This document shows, piece by piece, positions 48,906 through 59,649 of a stretch of 64,000 bases of DNA (positions are counted from its first letter, which is position 1; every line of letters starts with the position of its first letter). Where the stretch lies: NCBI GenBank assembly GCA_944470555.2, contig OX104134.1, positions 103,844,701 through 103,908,700 of the forward strand, read 5' to 3'. The notes beneath the pieces are model-generated. The model was not told the DNA's origin. It made no database searches and saw only the letters and a list, made by a program, of their open reading frames with translations. Origin of the DNA: Heterobilharzia americana. Taxonomy: Eukaryota > Platyhelminthes > Trematoda > Strigeidida > Schistosomatidae. A program made the translations under genes and the position numbers.

Positions 48906-51900
48906 TTATTATTATTGTCATTATTATTTGTGCCTTGGGTTCCTAATGGAACCTAGGGCTTCAGTAGCACGTCTGCATTCCTCTCTGATGTCTGAAATCT
49001 TTTGAACCTGGCTCCACGACAGCACAGAAGCTCTCATTTCCTCCTCCCACGATCTCCTCCATGTCACTCTGCCTCGGACACACAACTCGTCGCTTCCCAT
49101 CGGGTTTCCACTCGAGCAACTGGCCTGATGCTTGATGTCCCCAGTCGGCCCTCTCAGTGTATGCCCAGTCCATCTCCACTTCCTTCCGCATATTTGTTGA
49201 GTGATAGGTTCTTGGTTGGTTCGTTGCCAGCCAGCCAGAGTTCCTTGTTGCTTATTCTTATTATTCTGGCTATCTGATCTTGGGTATCGAGTGAGCGTAG
49301 GCAGTTGTTGATGAATGTCTGTAGTTTGTTGGAAATCCCTTTCGTAACGTGCCAAGTTTCTGAACCATTTAGGAGTATTGACTTGACGTTGGCTTTGGAA
49401 ATCCAAATCTTGTTCCACATGCTGAGTGGAGTGCAGGAGATCTCCACACTGGTTTCAGGTTAATGAACGCCTGTCTTGCTATCTTTCCGATCTTGGCTAG
49501 CTTTGACGTCCTCGTCTGTGCCACCACCACCTGTAGTTGAAACAGTGCTGCCTCGATAGGTGAAGGAGGCTATTTCCTTTAAGTTTATCCCGTTCATTGT
49601 GATTGGAGTTTGTTGTTGTTGTTGTTGGTGGTGGTGTTGGTTGGGTATCTTCATCACCTCTGTCTTCTCTATATTCACTTGAAGTCCCGTCTTCGATGCC
49701 CTGCCTCACCTCTTCTGTCAACTTGTTAGTTTTCGCCTGTAGATCTTCAAGTTTGTGTGACATTGGACACAAGTCATTGGCGAAATCCAAATCTTCTAGG
49801 TTCTTTTCCGCTGTCCAGCATATCCCCTCTTCTCGCTCCTCACAGTTTTTTGCATGATCCAGTCGACCACAATCAGGAATATCATGGGTGATAGTAGACA
49901 GCCTTGTTTCACTCCTGTCTTCACTTCAAGTGCAGAGGCATCACTGAGCTTGCCATTGTGAATTATTTGGCATGTGGCGTCTTCATATAGTTGTTGAATG
50001 AGGTTGATAAGTGTTTTTGGTATTCCGTAGTATTGAAGCAGCTTCCAAATTACCTCTCGGTCGACGCTGTCAAAGGCCTTCTCAAAGTCGATGAAGTTGA
50101 GGTGTAGAGTTGACTGCCATTCTTACTCTGTTCTGTGATGATGCGTAGTGTAGCGTTGCAATTTGGTCCACACATGATTTGTAATTCCTGAAGGCAGCCG
50201 GCCTGCCTGTTTTGGTCGTAGTTTTGAATCCAGTGCATCGTTTAGTCTCTCCAGAATGATGCGGCTTGACATCTTGCTTGCTCTGGGTGGACAGGAGTGG
50301 AGCGTTATTCCGCGCCAGTTCTTGCAAACACTGAGGTCTCCCTTCTTCGGCAGTTTGACAAGATAGCCCTTCTTCCCATGAATTGACAGGTACCTTCCCT
50401 TCCTTCCAGACCTTCTGCAATAGTGGTGTGAGTGTGTCCACTGTTGTCTCAGCGTCTGCTCTCAGTGCTTCTGGTGGGATTCCATCTGGTCCTGCTGCTT
50501 TCCCACATTTCAGTAGCTTTATGGTGCTCAGGACTTCCACTGTTGTTGTAGGGCCTGTGTTCACTAGTAGTTCTGTGGTTGCGGTGGTATTTCTGGACGA
50601 GCTGCAGGTGATGGTGGTGGTCGATTCAAGAGCTTCTTGAAGTGGTCGGCCCACTGTTTCCTTTGTTTCTCTTCTTTCGTAATTAAATTTCCTTCATCAT
50701 CTTTCATTGCTTTCATCTGCGTTGATCTCTTCACAGACAGCAAGTAACCTGGTTATTTCATCGATATGTTTAGGTCTCTTCTACCTGCAGCCTGTTCTGC
50801 TTCACTTGCCAGTGTTTCGTAGAAGTGTCTTTTGTCTTTCCACTCACTCTTCTTCACTCCTTTGTCCAGTGTAGTGTTTTATACATTGTACTCAGTTCCT
50901 CTTCTCGTTGAGCATCCTTGCACTGGTTTATCTTCTGCTTCACCATCCTCCTCTCCCTGCTCTATCAGCTTCCAGGTATCCATCGAGATCCATTCCTTAT
51001 CTTCTTTCTTATTCCTTCCTAATACGGTTGTAAAGGTTTCTTCCCACACAGCTTTCAAAGACTTCCAGTGTTCTTCCACACAGGTTTCTTCAGGGATGTT
51101 CCTCGATATCTCCAATTTTGTCTTGATGGCTGACTGCCGTGAAGATGTCCCTTGTAGTTTCGTCCTTCAGTTCAGTTTCTGTTCTGGGTGTTGTACTTGA
51201 ACTGTGGTCTATCACCAGCTTCCTTGAAGGCTTTCAACTTGATTTGTAAGGTTCCTTGCACTAGATTGTGAGTGGTCTGGGCCTACATCTGCTCCTCTTC
51301 TTGACCTTGCGTCAAGTAGACTGCGTCTCCACTGTCTTCAGATTGAGATAAAGTCGATTTTATTTTTAGTGTGTCCTGGTGTCTGGTGAAATTTATGTGG
51401 CTTTATGGATATCCTTGTGCTTGAACACACTGCCTCACTTCCAATCACCAAATCGTTGAATGCACAGAATTCTGCAAAGAATTCTCTATTCTCTTTCATT
51501 TCACCAAGTGCTTCTCGACCCATGGTTAGTTCTCTTCGTGTGTTGCCCGCTCCCAGTTTGGCTGGTATTCATGTCACCGCACCCATTAGAATGTTGATGT
51601 CGCCATTGCCAACTGGTGTGGGGTCTTGTCCAGTACTGATTGCAGTTGTGTATAGAATTCCTCCTTCTCCAGTATTTGTAGGTGCGTAGCGTAGCACTTA
51701 ATGATTGTAAGTTTGCTTCGTTTTGAGTTGAATCCATCTTGCTGTCATGATGGTGATCCTGCAGGAGGAGATTGGTTCCCACTGTATGAGAGAGAGGGAG
51801 AGAGAGAGCCTTCGATGCTTTTCAAGGGGATATCATGTGGCCACTTCAAAATGCAGTTGTCTGGGTGATAATATCGGAGTAGATTGTTGATTCTCCAGTT

Positions 51901-52273
51901 GACAGTTTGGAGACTCCCATTCCATCTGTAGATTCCTACCACTTCAATGCGATACCTTCTCATCTCGTTTGCAATCTGGACAGCCTTACTAGGTTCAAAC
52001 ATCGTGCAGACATTCCATGTCCCCACGTTTACTTTCGCTTTCATCGAGGGGGATAAGACGCATCGGCCAATTGGCTTCCGAAGGCTTTCACCAACTGGTG
52101 TCATTTCACCTCTCCGATTCCAGCGAGGAATAAGTTTATTTTTATTTTTTATATTTTGTTTGTGCTTTGAAGTTTCTTTAGCGGTTAGATTTGTTTTCCG
52201 GGGTAGGGTTGCTAGCCCTATGCCCAACCTTCTCTCTTTACCCTAGCTTAGGACTAGTTAACCAGGCGAGGTT
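48906..52273 (-). mobile_element. RTE/SR2-like LINE, near full length, inserted in Penelope RT
   Basis: 5' end (cctcgcctggttaactagtc) at 52273. The endonuclease N-terminus contains KVNVGTWNVCTMFEPSKAVQ (52227-51745 frame). RT and 3' domain match the copy at 16842-20712, including the 3' frame starting [16 protein letters not shown]. Catalytic box FAND at 49773-49787. Tail of ATT/AAT repeats at 48906-48930. Frameshifted, not functional. Confidence 0.92.
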
Positions 52274-52705
52274 TTAATTTAATTAATACGGAAGGTTAAT
52301 AATTCAAGTTAAATAACTACTTCACTTTCGACATGTTGCATGAGAATCTTATGAAAATAGATGTATTCTGTGAAATCAGCTGTCTTCCTCCTATCACCGT
52401 AGTAAGAATGACAAAAAATGAAATATAAATTTGATACATCTTACTCCACTGTTATCGGTTAGCAGTTTAAATTTATAAGGTAAATTCAAAAATTCAAGGA
52501 ATGCAGAGTTAGAAAATGCGTTTCTGAATACTGAGAATGACAGTTGCAAGTTAGTGCCTTATAACACATGAAAACTTGGAACTGTAAGTAAAGCATGTTA
52601 GAAAAGCAGGTTGAAATTGACATTAGTGAGCACTTAGATAACTGCATAAACTGAACTATAAGAAATAGGCATTTTTTTTACTATTAGTGCTAATGCTTGT
52701 ATTAC
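52274..52705. other. spacer, no identifiable content
   Basis: If the LINE had simply split the Penelope element, RT downstream of YVDD should resume here; it does not. Confidence 0.4.
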
Positions 52706-52707
52706 AC

Positions 52708-52995
52708 CCTCGTTGATTGGACCGAATTGATCAGTCTCTGTTGACATATGGGCTCCTATGCGGATGCCTCGATATTGCCTGTTTTAATTATGTATAGTAA
52801 TGACCGGGTAGTGGGTAGCAGTGGAATCTAGGATGCGCATTTAGTCCTATTTGGGACTCGTCAGCTGGATGCACCTGCCTTCCAGTGAGTGATGTTGTTC
52901 CCACCGGGATTCGGACTCGGGAGCGATCTCTTCAGACGAGAGAGCGTTATCCACTACACCACTGGATCCCAAACTCTACTGCTACCCACTACCCG
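52708..52995 (-). repeat. SM-alpha-like unit, hammerhead with G12 replaced
   Basis: On -: tRNA-like head, hammerhead 52821-52880 (CTGACGAG, stem II gtcccaaataggac, then TAAA for GAAA), tail module to 52708. G12, the general base of the ribozyme, is T, so cleavage should be abolished. Confidence 0.85.
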
Positions 52996-53315
52996 TCATT
53001 ACTATACATAATTAAACAAAGGCAATATTGAGGCATCTGCACAGGAGCCCATATGTCAACAGAGACTGATCAATTCGGTCCAGTCAACGAGGGTATAATA
53101 CAAGCGATAACACTAAAACTAAACTCGTCGCACAAGAAGTGGCTATGGTGGCTCGGTGGTGTGGTGGATAACGCTCTCTCGTTTGAAGAGATCGCTCCCG
53201 AGTCCGAATCGCGGTGGGAACGATATCACTCACTGAGAGGCAGGTACATCCATCTGTCGCGTCCCAAATAGGACTAAATGCGCATCCTGGATTCCACTGC
53301 TACCCACTACCCATT
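52978..53315 (+). repeat. SM-alpha-like full unit, permuted at the hammerhead
   Basis: Starts with actgctacccactaccc (52978-52994), runs through the tail module (gaggcatctgcacaggagcc), tRNA-like head (53138-53220) and hammerhead (53240-53305), and ends at a second actgctacccactaccc (53296-53312). The unit is therefore 318 bp and bounded just downstream of the cleavage site. The hammerhead has CTGTCGCG for CTGACGAG and the same G12-to-T change as its inverted partner. Confidence 0.85.
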
Positions 53316-53320
53316 ATTAT

Positions 53321-54330
53321 TATAGTTTTTACTATTGTTAGCATATATGTATTGACGAAACGTGTTTGAATGCAAGCTGTTTTCTTACGCAAAGCTATAC
53401 AAGAGATTGGTAATGGAACCTCCCAGTAATAATAATAATAATATATGCAGCAAACAGTTTGAAAATATATTCACTTACAGAAGGGGCAACTGGACATTTC
53501 ACTTTATTCATTTCTACGTACATAAATAAGGAAAACAATATTTTGATTTATCAAACAACAAATCACTACGTTTTACTTGTAAGCTCATCGACACACTACA
53601 TGAAGAATCGCTGTTTCTTGAACCGTCTCCTCCCTTTGTTGGGTGGATAGTTATCGAAACGTAAAATTTTACTCATCGAGAAGAATCCTAATCCAAAATC
53701 TAGTCTACTGTGTAGACAAATGACTTTCTGAAAGAGGTAAGAGAGGAGCAGTATTCTAAATGTAGGCTGATAAAGATTCTACGTAATGAATACGAGCATT
53801 AGTGTACAGCGTAGTCTGAAGTGATAAATAATGTAGCAGTAACGAACAACAATAGTCAGCTTTTTATACTTATCAGCGCAAGTGACGAGATACAGTCAAG
53901 CCTCAGTGAAACCATGAAGGAAAAAGTGGGCTTGTGATTCACCTACAAGGAAGGAAACTACAGTTTCGGTAAAACACTTCAAAGCACATCTCAACCTACT
54001 CTCAACTATTGTTTGGCTGTTCACTAACCAGCCACAGACTAAAAGGGAAAGATACGTGGGTTCGTTGTCAGCACTAACATATCTTCTCTTGTCTTGCACT
54101 TGTGGGTATATTACAAGTATTAATAATCAGTGATTTGCCCCCACATCTGTCAAATTCACACAAGATCAATTTCTTATACTTTAAAATCTTGCCTATCCTC
54201 TGAGTTCACTTTATCCTTGATTTATTTTGCTTGTTTATCCGAATAACATCCAGTTCGGAAGCAGTTTTAACAAAAGAATTGAATAATTACCGGAGATTCA
54301 TTGTTATTTATAATCGTATAAGATTTATTT
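53321..54330. other. spacer, no identifiable content
   Basis: A short (AAT)n near 53427-53440; otherwise nothing recognised. Confidence 0.4.
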
Positions 54331-54331
54331 T

Positions 54332-54470
54332 TACTTGTGTAATCCCAGTGTAGTATATTAGAACAAATAACGGAATAAATATTTTGTATCATTCTTCAAC
54401 GTTTCGATCTTGCTAGGAATATCCTTCTCAAGAGTGTTAATCTGTTATTAGGTCTTCAGGTTAATATTAA
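54332..54470 (+). repeat. copy of Penelope-like 3' region
   Basis: Shares ttacttgtgtaatcccag, cattcttcaacgtttcgatc and ttcaggttaatatt with 46755-46918 (-). Confidence 0.65.
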
Positions 54471-54897
54471 AATTTGGGTACATCATTTATTCCGAATTTA
54501 CTCATGTTTGAATAATTTCCGTTGCTATTTCGCCTAATCGTCTAAATCACCTCAAAAAATATTGGTTGTATTTCAACATATTTTCTTACCTTATTACATA
54601 ATACTTTCATTAGCCTACTATTCCTGTCAATTTTACGCTTCCTTCTGAGTTACATACATTCTATGAACCATGCTATATATTACATAATCCATTTTGTTGT
54701 CATTCATACTTCACCTGTTATCAAAAGTACCTTTATCGTCGTCACTATCATTATAATTATTATTATATATATTGTTTAATGTTCATCTTTCCGAAATAGT
54801 GGTCTATTCCTTCTCATCCCTGATGACTCACAACCTCATTGTGCTTTTCATAGTAGGAATAAATTTCCCCATCCTTTTTTGAGGGAGTTGTGGAGAT

Positions 54898-55047
54898 TGG
54901 AAATATTTCAAGTTGTTATTCATCGTAGACTGATATCAGTTGGAGGAGTCCCATACTAGGACGAAACAGCTGTCCAGTGCTCCTAGGTTTCCTTTGTTCC
55001 TCCAACTGATGTCAGTCTACGATGAATAACAACTTGAAATATTTCCC
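54898..55047. repeat. S2 foldback with hammerhead part in the loop
   Basis: Arms 54898-54946 and 55001-55047 are reverse complements with a single mismatch seen. The loop holds the S2 hammerhead (gtcccatactaggacgaaac, AGCTGTC, cagtgctcc) lacking the CTGA box. The left arm is an inverted copy of the S2 tail. Confidence 0.85.
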
Positions 55048-55189
55048 ATCCTATTTTTGTCCCACCTTACTCGCACAACTGAAAAAAGCCTCTCTGACCG
55101 ATTTGCTTATTCACTCACCTGCATTGCATTGAACTTTTTTCCGTATCACGATACAACTGGATGATTGTAAAGGTCACCACCATCTGTAA

Positions 55190-55290
55190 CAAAACTTGAA
55201 TAGTAACCTGAAAACTTAATGTCAGATTCATACTCTTGAAAAGAATCTTCCAGTTAGATTGAAACATTGAGGAATAATGCAAAATATTTG
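55190..55290 (-). repeat. copy of Penelope-like 3' region
   Basis: Shares aacctgaaaacttaatgtca and gattcatactcttgaaaa with 46760-46815. Confidence 0.6.
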
Positions 55291-55335
55291 AAGAATTTGA
55301 AACAATTAGTCCCTTATGTTTATTTATTATTTTAA

Positions 55336-55390
55336 AAATGTGATGTATTTGCGCTAAACACTTCGAACAATCTGATCACATTTACTTGTT
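55336..55390. repeat. partial copy of the 28516-28670 palindrome
   Basis: Matches the left arm and part of the loop (aaatgtgatgtatt, cttcgaacaatctgatcaca). The right arm is absent. Confidence 0.7.
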
Positions 55391-56275
55391 AAGGTATTAT
55401 ATATTAAAACTGAAAGTAGGGGAAGGACAACTATGACATAAAGGAATTTAATAATAAGAAAGATAATGAAAGGAAAACAAACTTATAAATATACTTCGTA
55501 TTATATATACATAACTTTGATATCAAACGTTTGTATCAGATTTCACATCAAAAGAAGTCCACCTAAGAGATTTAAATTGTGAAGTTGTAAATAGTTCAGT
55601 TTACTTCTTCTCAATAGAGTATCAACGCTGAAAAAACGTTTCATTAACCTTCTTTCCTGTCTTCATGAAACAGTTAAACACTAAGATTTTTTAAAACATA
55701 AAATAATAGCACAGTATTTCAGTTTTGCAGTTAAGACAGTCAGATTACTTATGTACTTTACTCGGGTTCTATAGACAATGCAGCAGCTAAACAGGTTTTC
55801 TTTTAGACTGGAACTGATGATTATGCTATCTTTCTTGATGAATTGTTCTTCTCGTCTAGTCTTTTCAACGCAATATATAGTAAAAATGGAGTTTCGGTTA
55901 ACAAATCTAATAGTGCAACTCAACGGTATTGGGGAAAATCTTTTCAAACTTCAGATAATTATTATTAATACAAATGTTGTACACACTACTTGTGTACTTT
56001 GCTCATAATCCGTAAAATTTTCACTTATTTTTTTGCTTGAAATAGTTTTGTAAAGCCACAATCACCGCCCTACATCGAAATTACGCCAAAAGTCAATTCT
56101 ACTTTTTGCTTGTAGGAATTACCGAAAGCATTTTGCTTGAAGACTGAAATCAATGTCTGCTATTGTATGCATGTTGTATTTCACTTCAAACAAATTCATG
56201 AAAAAGACTCGCTGAGTTCTTGTTAATATATTTAAAATGTGATTTGCAATCTGTTTATAATTGATACTTGCAATC
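55391..56275. other. spacer, no identifiable content
   Basis: Overlapping short frames on both strands at 55681-56008 lack any motif. Confidence 0.4.
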
Positions 56276-56279
56276 TCCA

Positions 56280-56545
56280 GTTCCTATACTGGGTCGAATT
56301 GTTCGACATCGATTGGCAGATGAGCTCCTATACTGATGCCTCGATACTCCGAGATATTCATAATGTTGTATTCATCGTGTGACTAGCAGAGGAATCCACC
56401 ATGCACATTTCGTGCTATTTGGGGCTCGTCAACTATTTGTACCTACATGTCAGTAAGTGATAATTTTCCTAATGAGACTCGGACCCAGAAGCTTTCGCTT
56501 CAAAAACCATAACGTTATCCACTAGGCCACTGGGGCATAACAGTC
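56280..56545 (-). repeat. SM-alpha-like unit, dead hammerhead
   Basis: On - the hammerhead (56390-56445) has TTGACGAG and the cleavage triplet changed. tRNA-like head to 56545; tail module at 56290-56345. Confidence 0.75.
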
Positions 56546-56644
56546 ACCTCTTGTGCAACTAATATCAGTTGTTGTTTGTAATTTGGTGTTTGAAACGCTA
56601 AGTACTGACTTTGAATTTTAGTGAGAACAAAATGAGTCACTACG

Positions 56645-56730
56645 ATGCTGCTAAATGCAGCTGACCAGTCCCAAATAGTACGAAACGTGAGTCCTGGATT
56701 CCATTGCTAGCCACCGAGGTGAACTCAATC
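56645..56730 (+). repeat. SM-alpha-like fragment, hammerhead with CTGACCAG
   Basis: GAAAC, GTC and stem I (tgcag/ctgga imperfect) remain. The invariant G of the CTGANGA box is C. Head-to-head with the copy on its left. Confidence 0.72.
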
Positions 56731-57167
56731 TGTTTGTCACCACCACTTTACTAGCCGACATCGATCTGTTCTGCCAACACATACATCATTTTCGCTATTT
56801 AAATGTCTTTCTATTTCCATAAGTTTTCACTATCTATGAAGTAGAGTAAGGGGAGCTATTGCAGTCTATATGTCTGTTAGTGCGGCTTGACCGTTGTATC
56901 TATGAGACATGAATAAGGGAATCATTATTGTCATAGCCTTTAGATAAACCTTAATAATATGCTAATAATCATGAATTGTGACCCCAAAGTATTGCTTCTA
57001 ATTGTTTTATATTTTACTAATAAAGCATAAGCGATACCTTGAAGGATAAAAAGAAACAACATATTGATTTTTAAATGTTTTAACCTGTATAAAACCAGTT
57101 AACATTTCCCTGTGGAAAAGCTTTTTAGTACATTTCACACATGTATGTACACATATACTGAACTGAT
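56731..57167. other. tetraspanin 3' flank
   Basis: No canonical polyadenylation signal could be assigned with confidence on the - strand. Confidence 0.4.
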
Positions 57168-57971
57168 TCACTTTTTTCTGCGTGCATAAATAAATACAGC
57201 ATATGTAGTATAAAGCATCCGTGCAATAGTCATCATCAGTCCAAGCATCAATAAATAAACAGGTATTTCACCTAGCCAATGAGAAATTAATTCCGGGCAT
57301 GGGTCATTTTTTAAACGTGTATACCATTTATTTGGTACATATTTTGGTCGGTCATATTCATGTAGCTTAACAAACTCGTCAGCTGTAAGTGGATCGCTAT
57401 AAGTTGCATACCCACAGAATTCATCATTTTGATAAACGTCTGCACAACATGAATTAGGTACCCAACGATCAATTGGTTGAAATTTTAATAAATGTGATAT
57501 CTTCATATTCCATTCACGATGCCATTCATCATAACCACAACACTTGAAATAATTATGTATACGATCTAGAACAAAACGTCCAGTTGCAGATGAATTATAG
57601 GCGTTTACTAAACGTTTCACAGAACTGAATATCATTTGATTACCGAGAAATATTTCTCTATACCAGCATAATGTAATAAGCATGCACATTTCACTAGTGA
57701 AGGTAATTATTGAAAGGAATAAAAATATTATAGTCAGTAAACGTTTACCAGTTTTTGATGTTCTTATCGCAACACCGAAATTGATCAACAAAAAACCCGC
57801 AAAAATAGAAATTAATGAACGTATCAACTGACTATCATTTGCATTAATCAGTAAATCTATTTTCTTTTTATAAACATGCAGAGTGATTGCTAATATTCCA
57901 TAAAATAATGTACACAAAAATAACCATGAGCAAGGAATTCCCCAAATTAAAGCATGTGACATGCTATGCAC
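57168..57971 (-). CDS. tetraspanin, single exon
   Basis: A 267-residue open frame with the tetraspanin layout: TM1 about residues 8-33, short loop, TM2 50-70, TM3 79-102, large extracellular loop 103-234, TM4 235-260, basic tail ARRKK. The loop has the diagnostic CCG (144-146, in YFKCCGYDEW), PNSCC (172-176) and further cysteines at 186 and 225, enough for three disulphides. Possible N-glycosylation sequons are NDS (45-47) and NSS (126-128). Tetraspanins organise membrane microdomains, and in schistosomes several sit in the tegument; which one this is cannot be said. The coding region is uninterrupted. A pyrimidine-rich stretch ending in acag lies just upstream of the first ATG on the coding strand, so a 5' UTR intron or trans-splice acceptor is possible. 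ATG at 57971 (MHSMSH) is used; the internal Met at residue 4 is an alternative start. Confidence 0.9.
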   Translation of the reverse strand: MHSMSHALIWGIPCSWLFLCTLFYGILAITLHVYKKKIDLLINANDSQLIRSLISIFAGFLLINFGVAIRTSKTGKRLLTIIFLFLSIITFTSEMCMLITLCWYREIFLGNQMIFSSVKRLVNAYNSSATGRFVLDRIHNYFKCCGYDEWHREWNMKISHLLKFQPIDRWVPNSCCADVYQNDEFCGYATYSDPLTADEFVKLHEYDRPKYVPNKWYTRLKNDPCPELISHWLGEIPVYLLMLGLMMTIARMLYTTYAVFIYARRKK

Positions 57972-59325
57972 TGTAAATGCTGGTAATAATTATTATCCTA
58001 CAAAGCTTTAAATACTTGCATAGTATCTCAATATAGTTGATTGATTTCGATGTAAAATCAGTAAACAAGATCACGTGATCTGTCCAAAATTTCCTTTTAG
58101 GATACTTTAGTAAAGATGACGGAGATTTTTTAATGGTATGTAAAATAATCAACTTTAAAATTTCAGTATCAAAATCGAGTGAATTATTTGTTGAAATGCT
58201 GGCAATATGGAGTTAACTCCACTAAAACTATTTCAATCCTAGTCTCATATCATTTGAAACACCGTGGCTAACTGGTATAAAACGGTCCAGTCTTTATTCA
58301 GTCAACCACCACACACACTCCATTCATCATGAGGTCTCCGTAACCAACCCGTTGTACAATAGTTGAAGTTTATACAGTGTAGGGCGTTGTTAGGTAGCAT
58401 TATTTCTTGTTTTGATTACTAATAACATAAAATAATTTTCACTGACCACAAACCTTTTATTCTTCTACAGAGTTGATTTTGCTTAGTTGTACAACTAGTA
58501 CGCGAAAATTGAGTCAACCTGAAGGCTTGTTAATGAACTCATAAATACAGTAAGTTTATCATTAAGATGATTTTCTTACTCAGAAAAAAAATAGAGGTTC
58601 TAAGAGTACACCATTGACTAGTACAATATTCAAGTGGAAAATAAATCAAGTTAGATGAATTTCAACACGTTCCCAATACCAGAAGATAATCACTTTTGAG
58701 TTGATATGTGTATTAGAAAAATGAGGATTTTCGTTCTGATTTTCTTAGTCAGTGATGATTAGTAGTTTGGATTAGGAAAGCAGGTAGCTTAAAGTCAAAA
58801 TCAGAAGCATATATGCATGGTATTGTCTTTCGTTACTGGTATACAGGCTTAATGGTTAACAAAGTCATGAATGATTACTTAAACATATTGAGATCTAAAT
58901 GAGACGTCACAATTCTACTGGTTATGCTTGTACAAACTATATTCAATAACACTTAGGCGTGCTGGTGTTTTTCTTTTAACTATCACAATTGCGATTCATT
59001 TTTTATTTGTATATGATTTTGAATAGACTCATTAAAGCAGATTGAATATTAGCTCCAAATCATATTCTTATACAGTACAATATTTTAAATACAAATACTG
59101 TCGTGAACATGGAAGTTAAGAGGTGATACCGTCACAAAATTTGGGAGTGAATGCTGCAAAGATAAGGCAGTTGTTCCGTAAACTCTTCTCATAGACAGTA
59201 CTCTTTCTTTCAAATGAAGTATTGAGTCAATCAAGTTCTATCATACGATATCTACATCATTCTCAAGTGATAAATATGCTTAAATAATCATGAAGGTAAT
59301 TATGTTATTTATTGTAATTTTCCGC
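57972..59325. other. tetraspanin 5' flank and spacer
   Basis: Contains the presumed promoter of the tetraspanin gene, but no TATA-like or initiator element can be assigned from sequence alone. Confidence 0.35.
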
Positions 59326-59329
59326 CGTT

Positions 59330-59645
59330 GCTTCCACAGAAGTGGGCATACTGCATTAACATATGGGCTTCTTCTCCGATACCTCGACATTATCATTAAT
59401 TTCAGACAGACGGAAGTGTTGGATAGTGGCAAGTAGTAAACGTCTAGTACGCAAGTCTCTTGCTATATGGGATGTACTTGCATCCTAGTGAGTGATATTC
59501 CCACTGAGACTTGACAGGGCCTTGAAGTCTGAAACATTGGATCTAAGTTCGAGTCTTATTCGGAAAAAACATTACTCACTGGGAGGTAGGTATATCCAGC
59601 TGAAGAGTCCTGAAAGGAACGAAATGTACGAAATGTACTGCTGGT
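59330..59645 (+). repeat. degraded SM-alpha-like repeat
   Basis: Tail module (reverse) at 59330-59400, tRNA-like remnant to about 59580, then CTGAAGAGTCC...ggaacGAAA at 59600-59630. The cleavage triplet is absent. Confidence 0.6.
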
Positions 59646-59649
59646 CACA

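Noticed and set aside
57964..58152. 62-residue frame overlapping the tetraspanin start
   Set aside because: No motif; overlaps the start of a well-supported gene in another frame.
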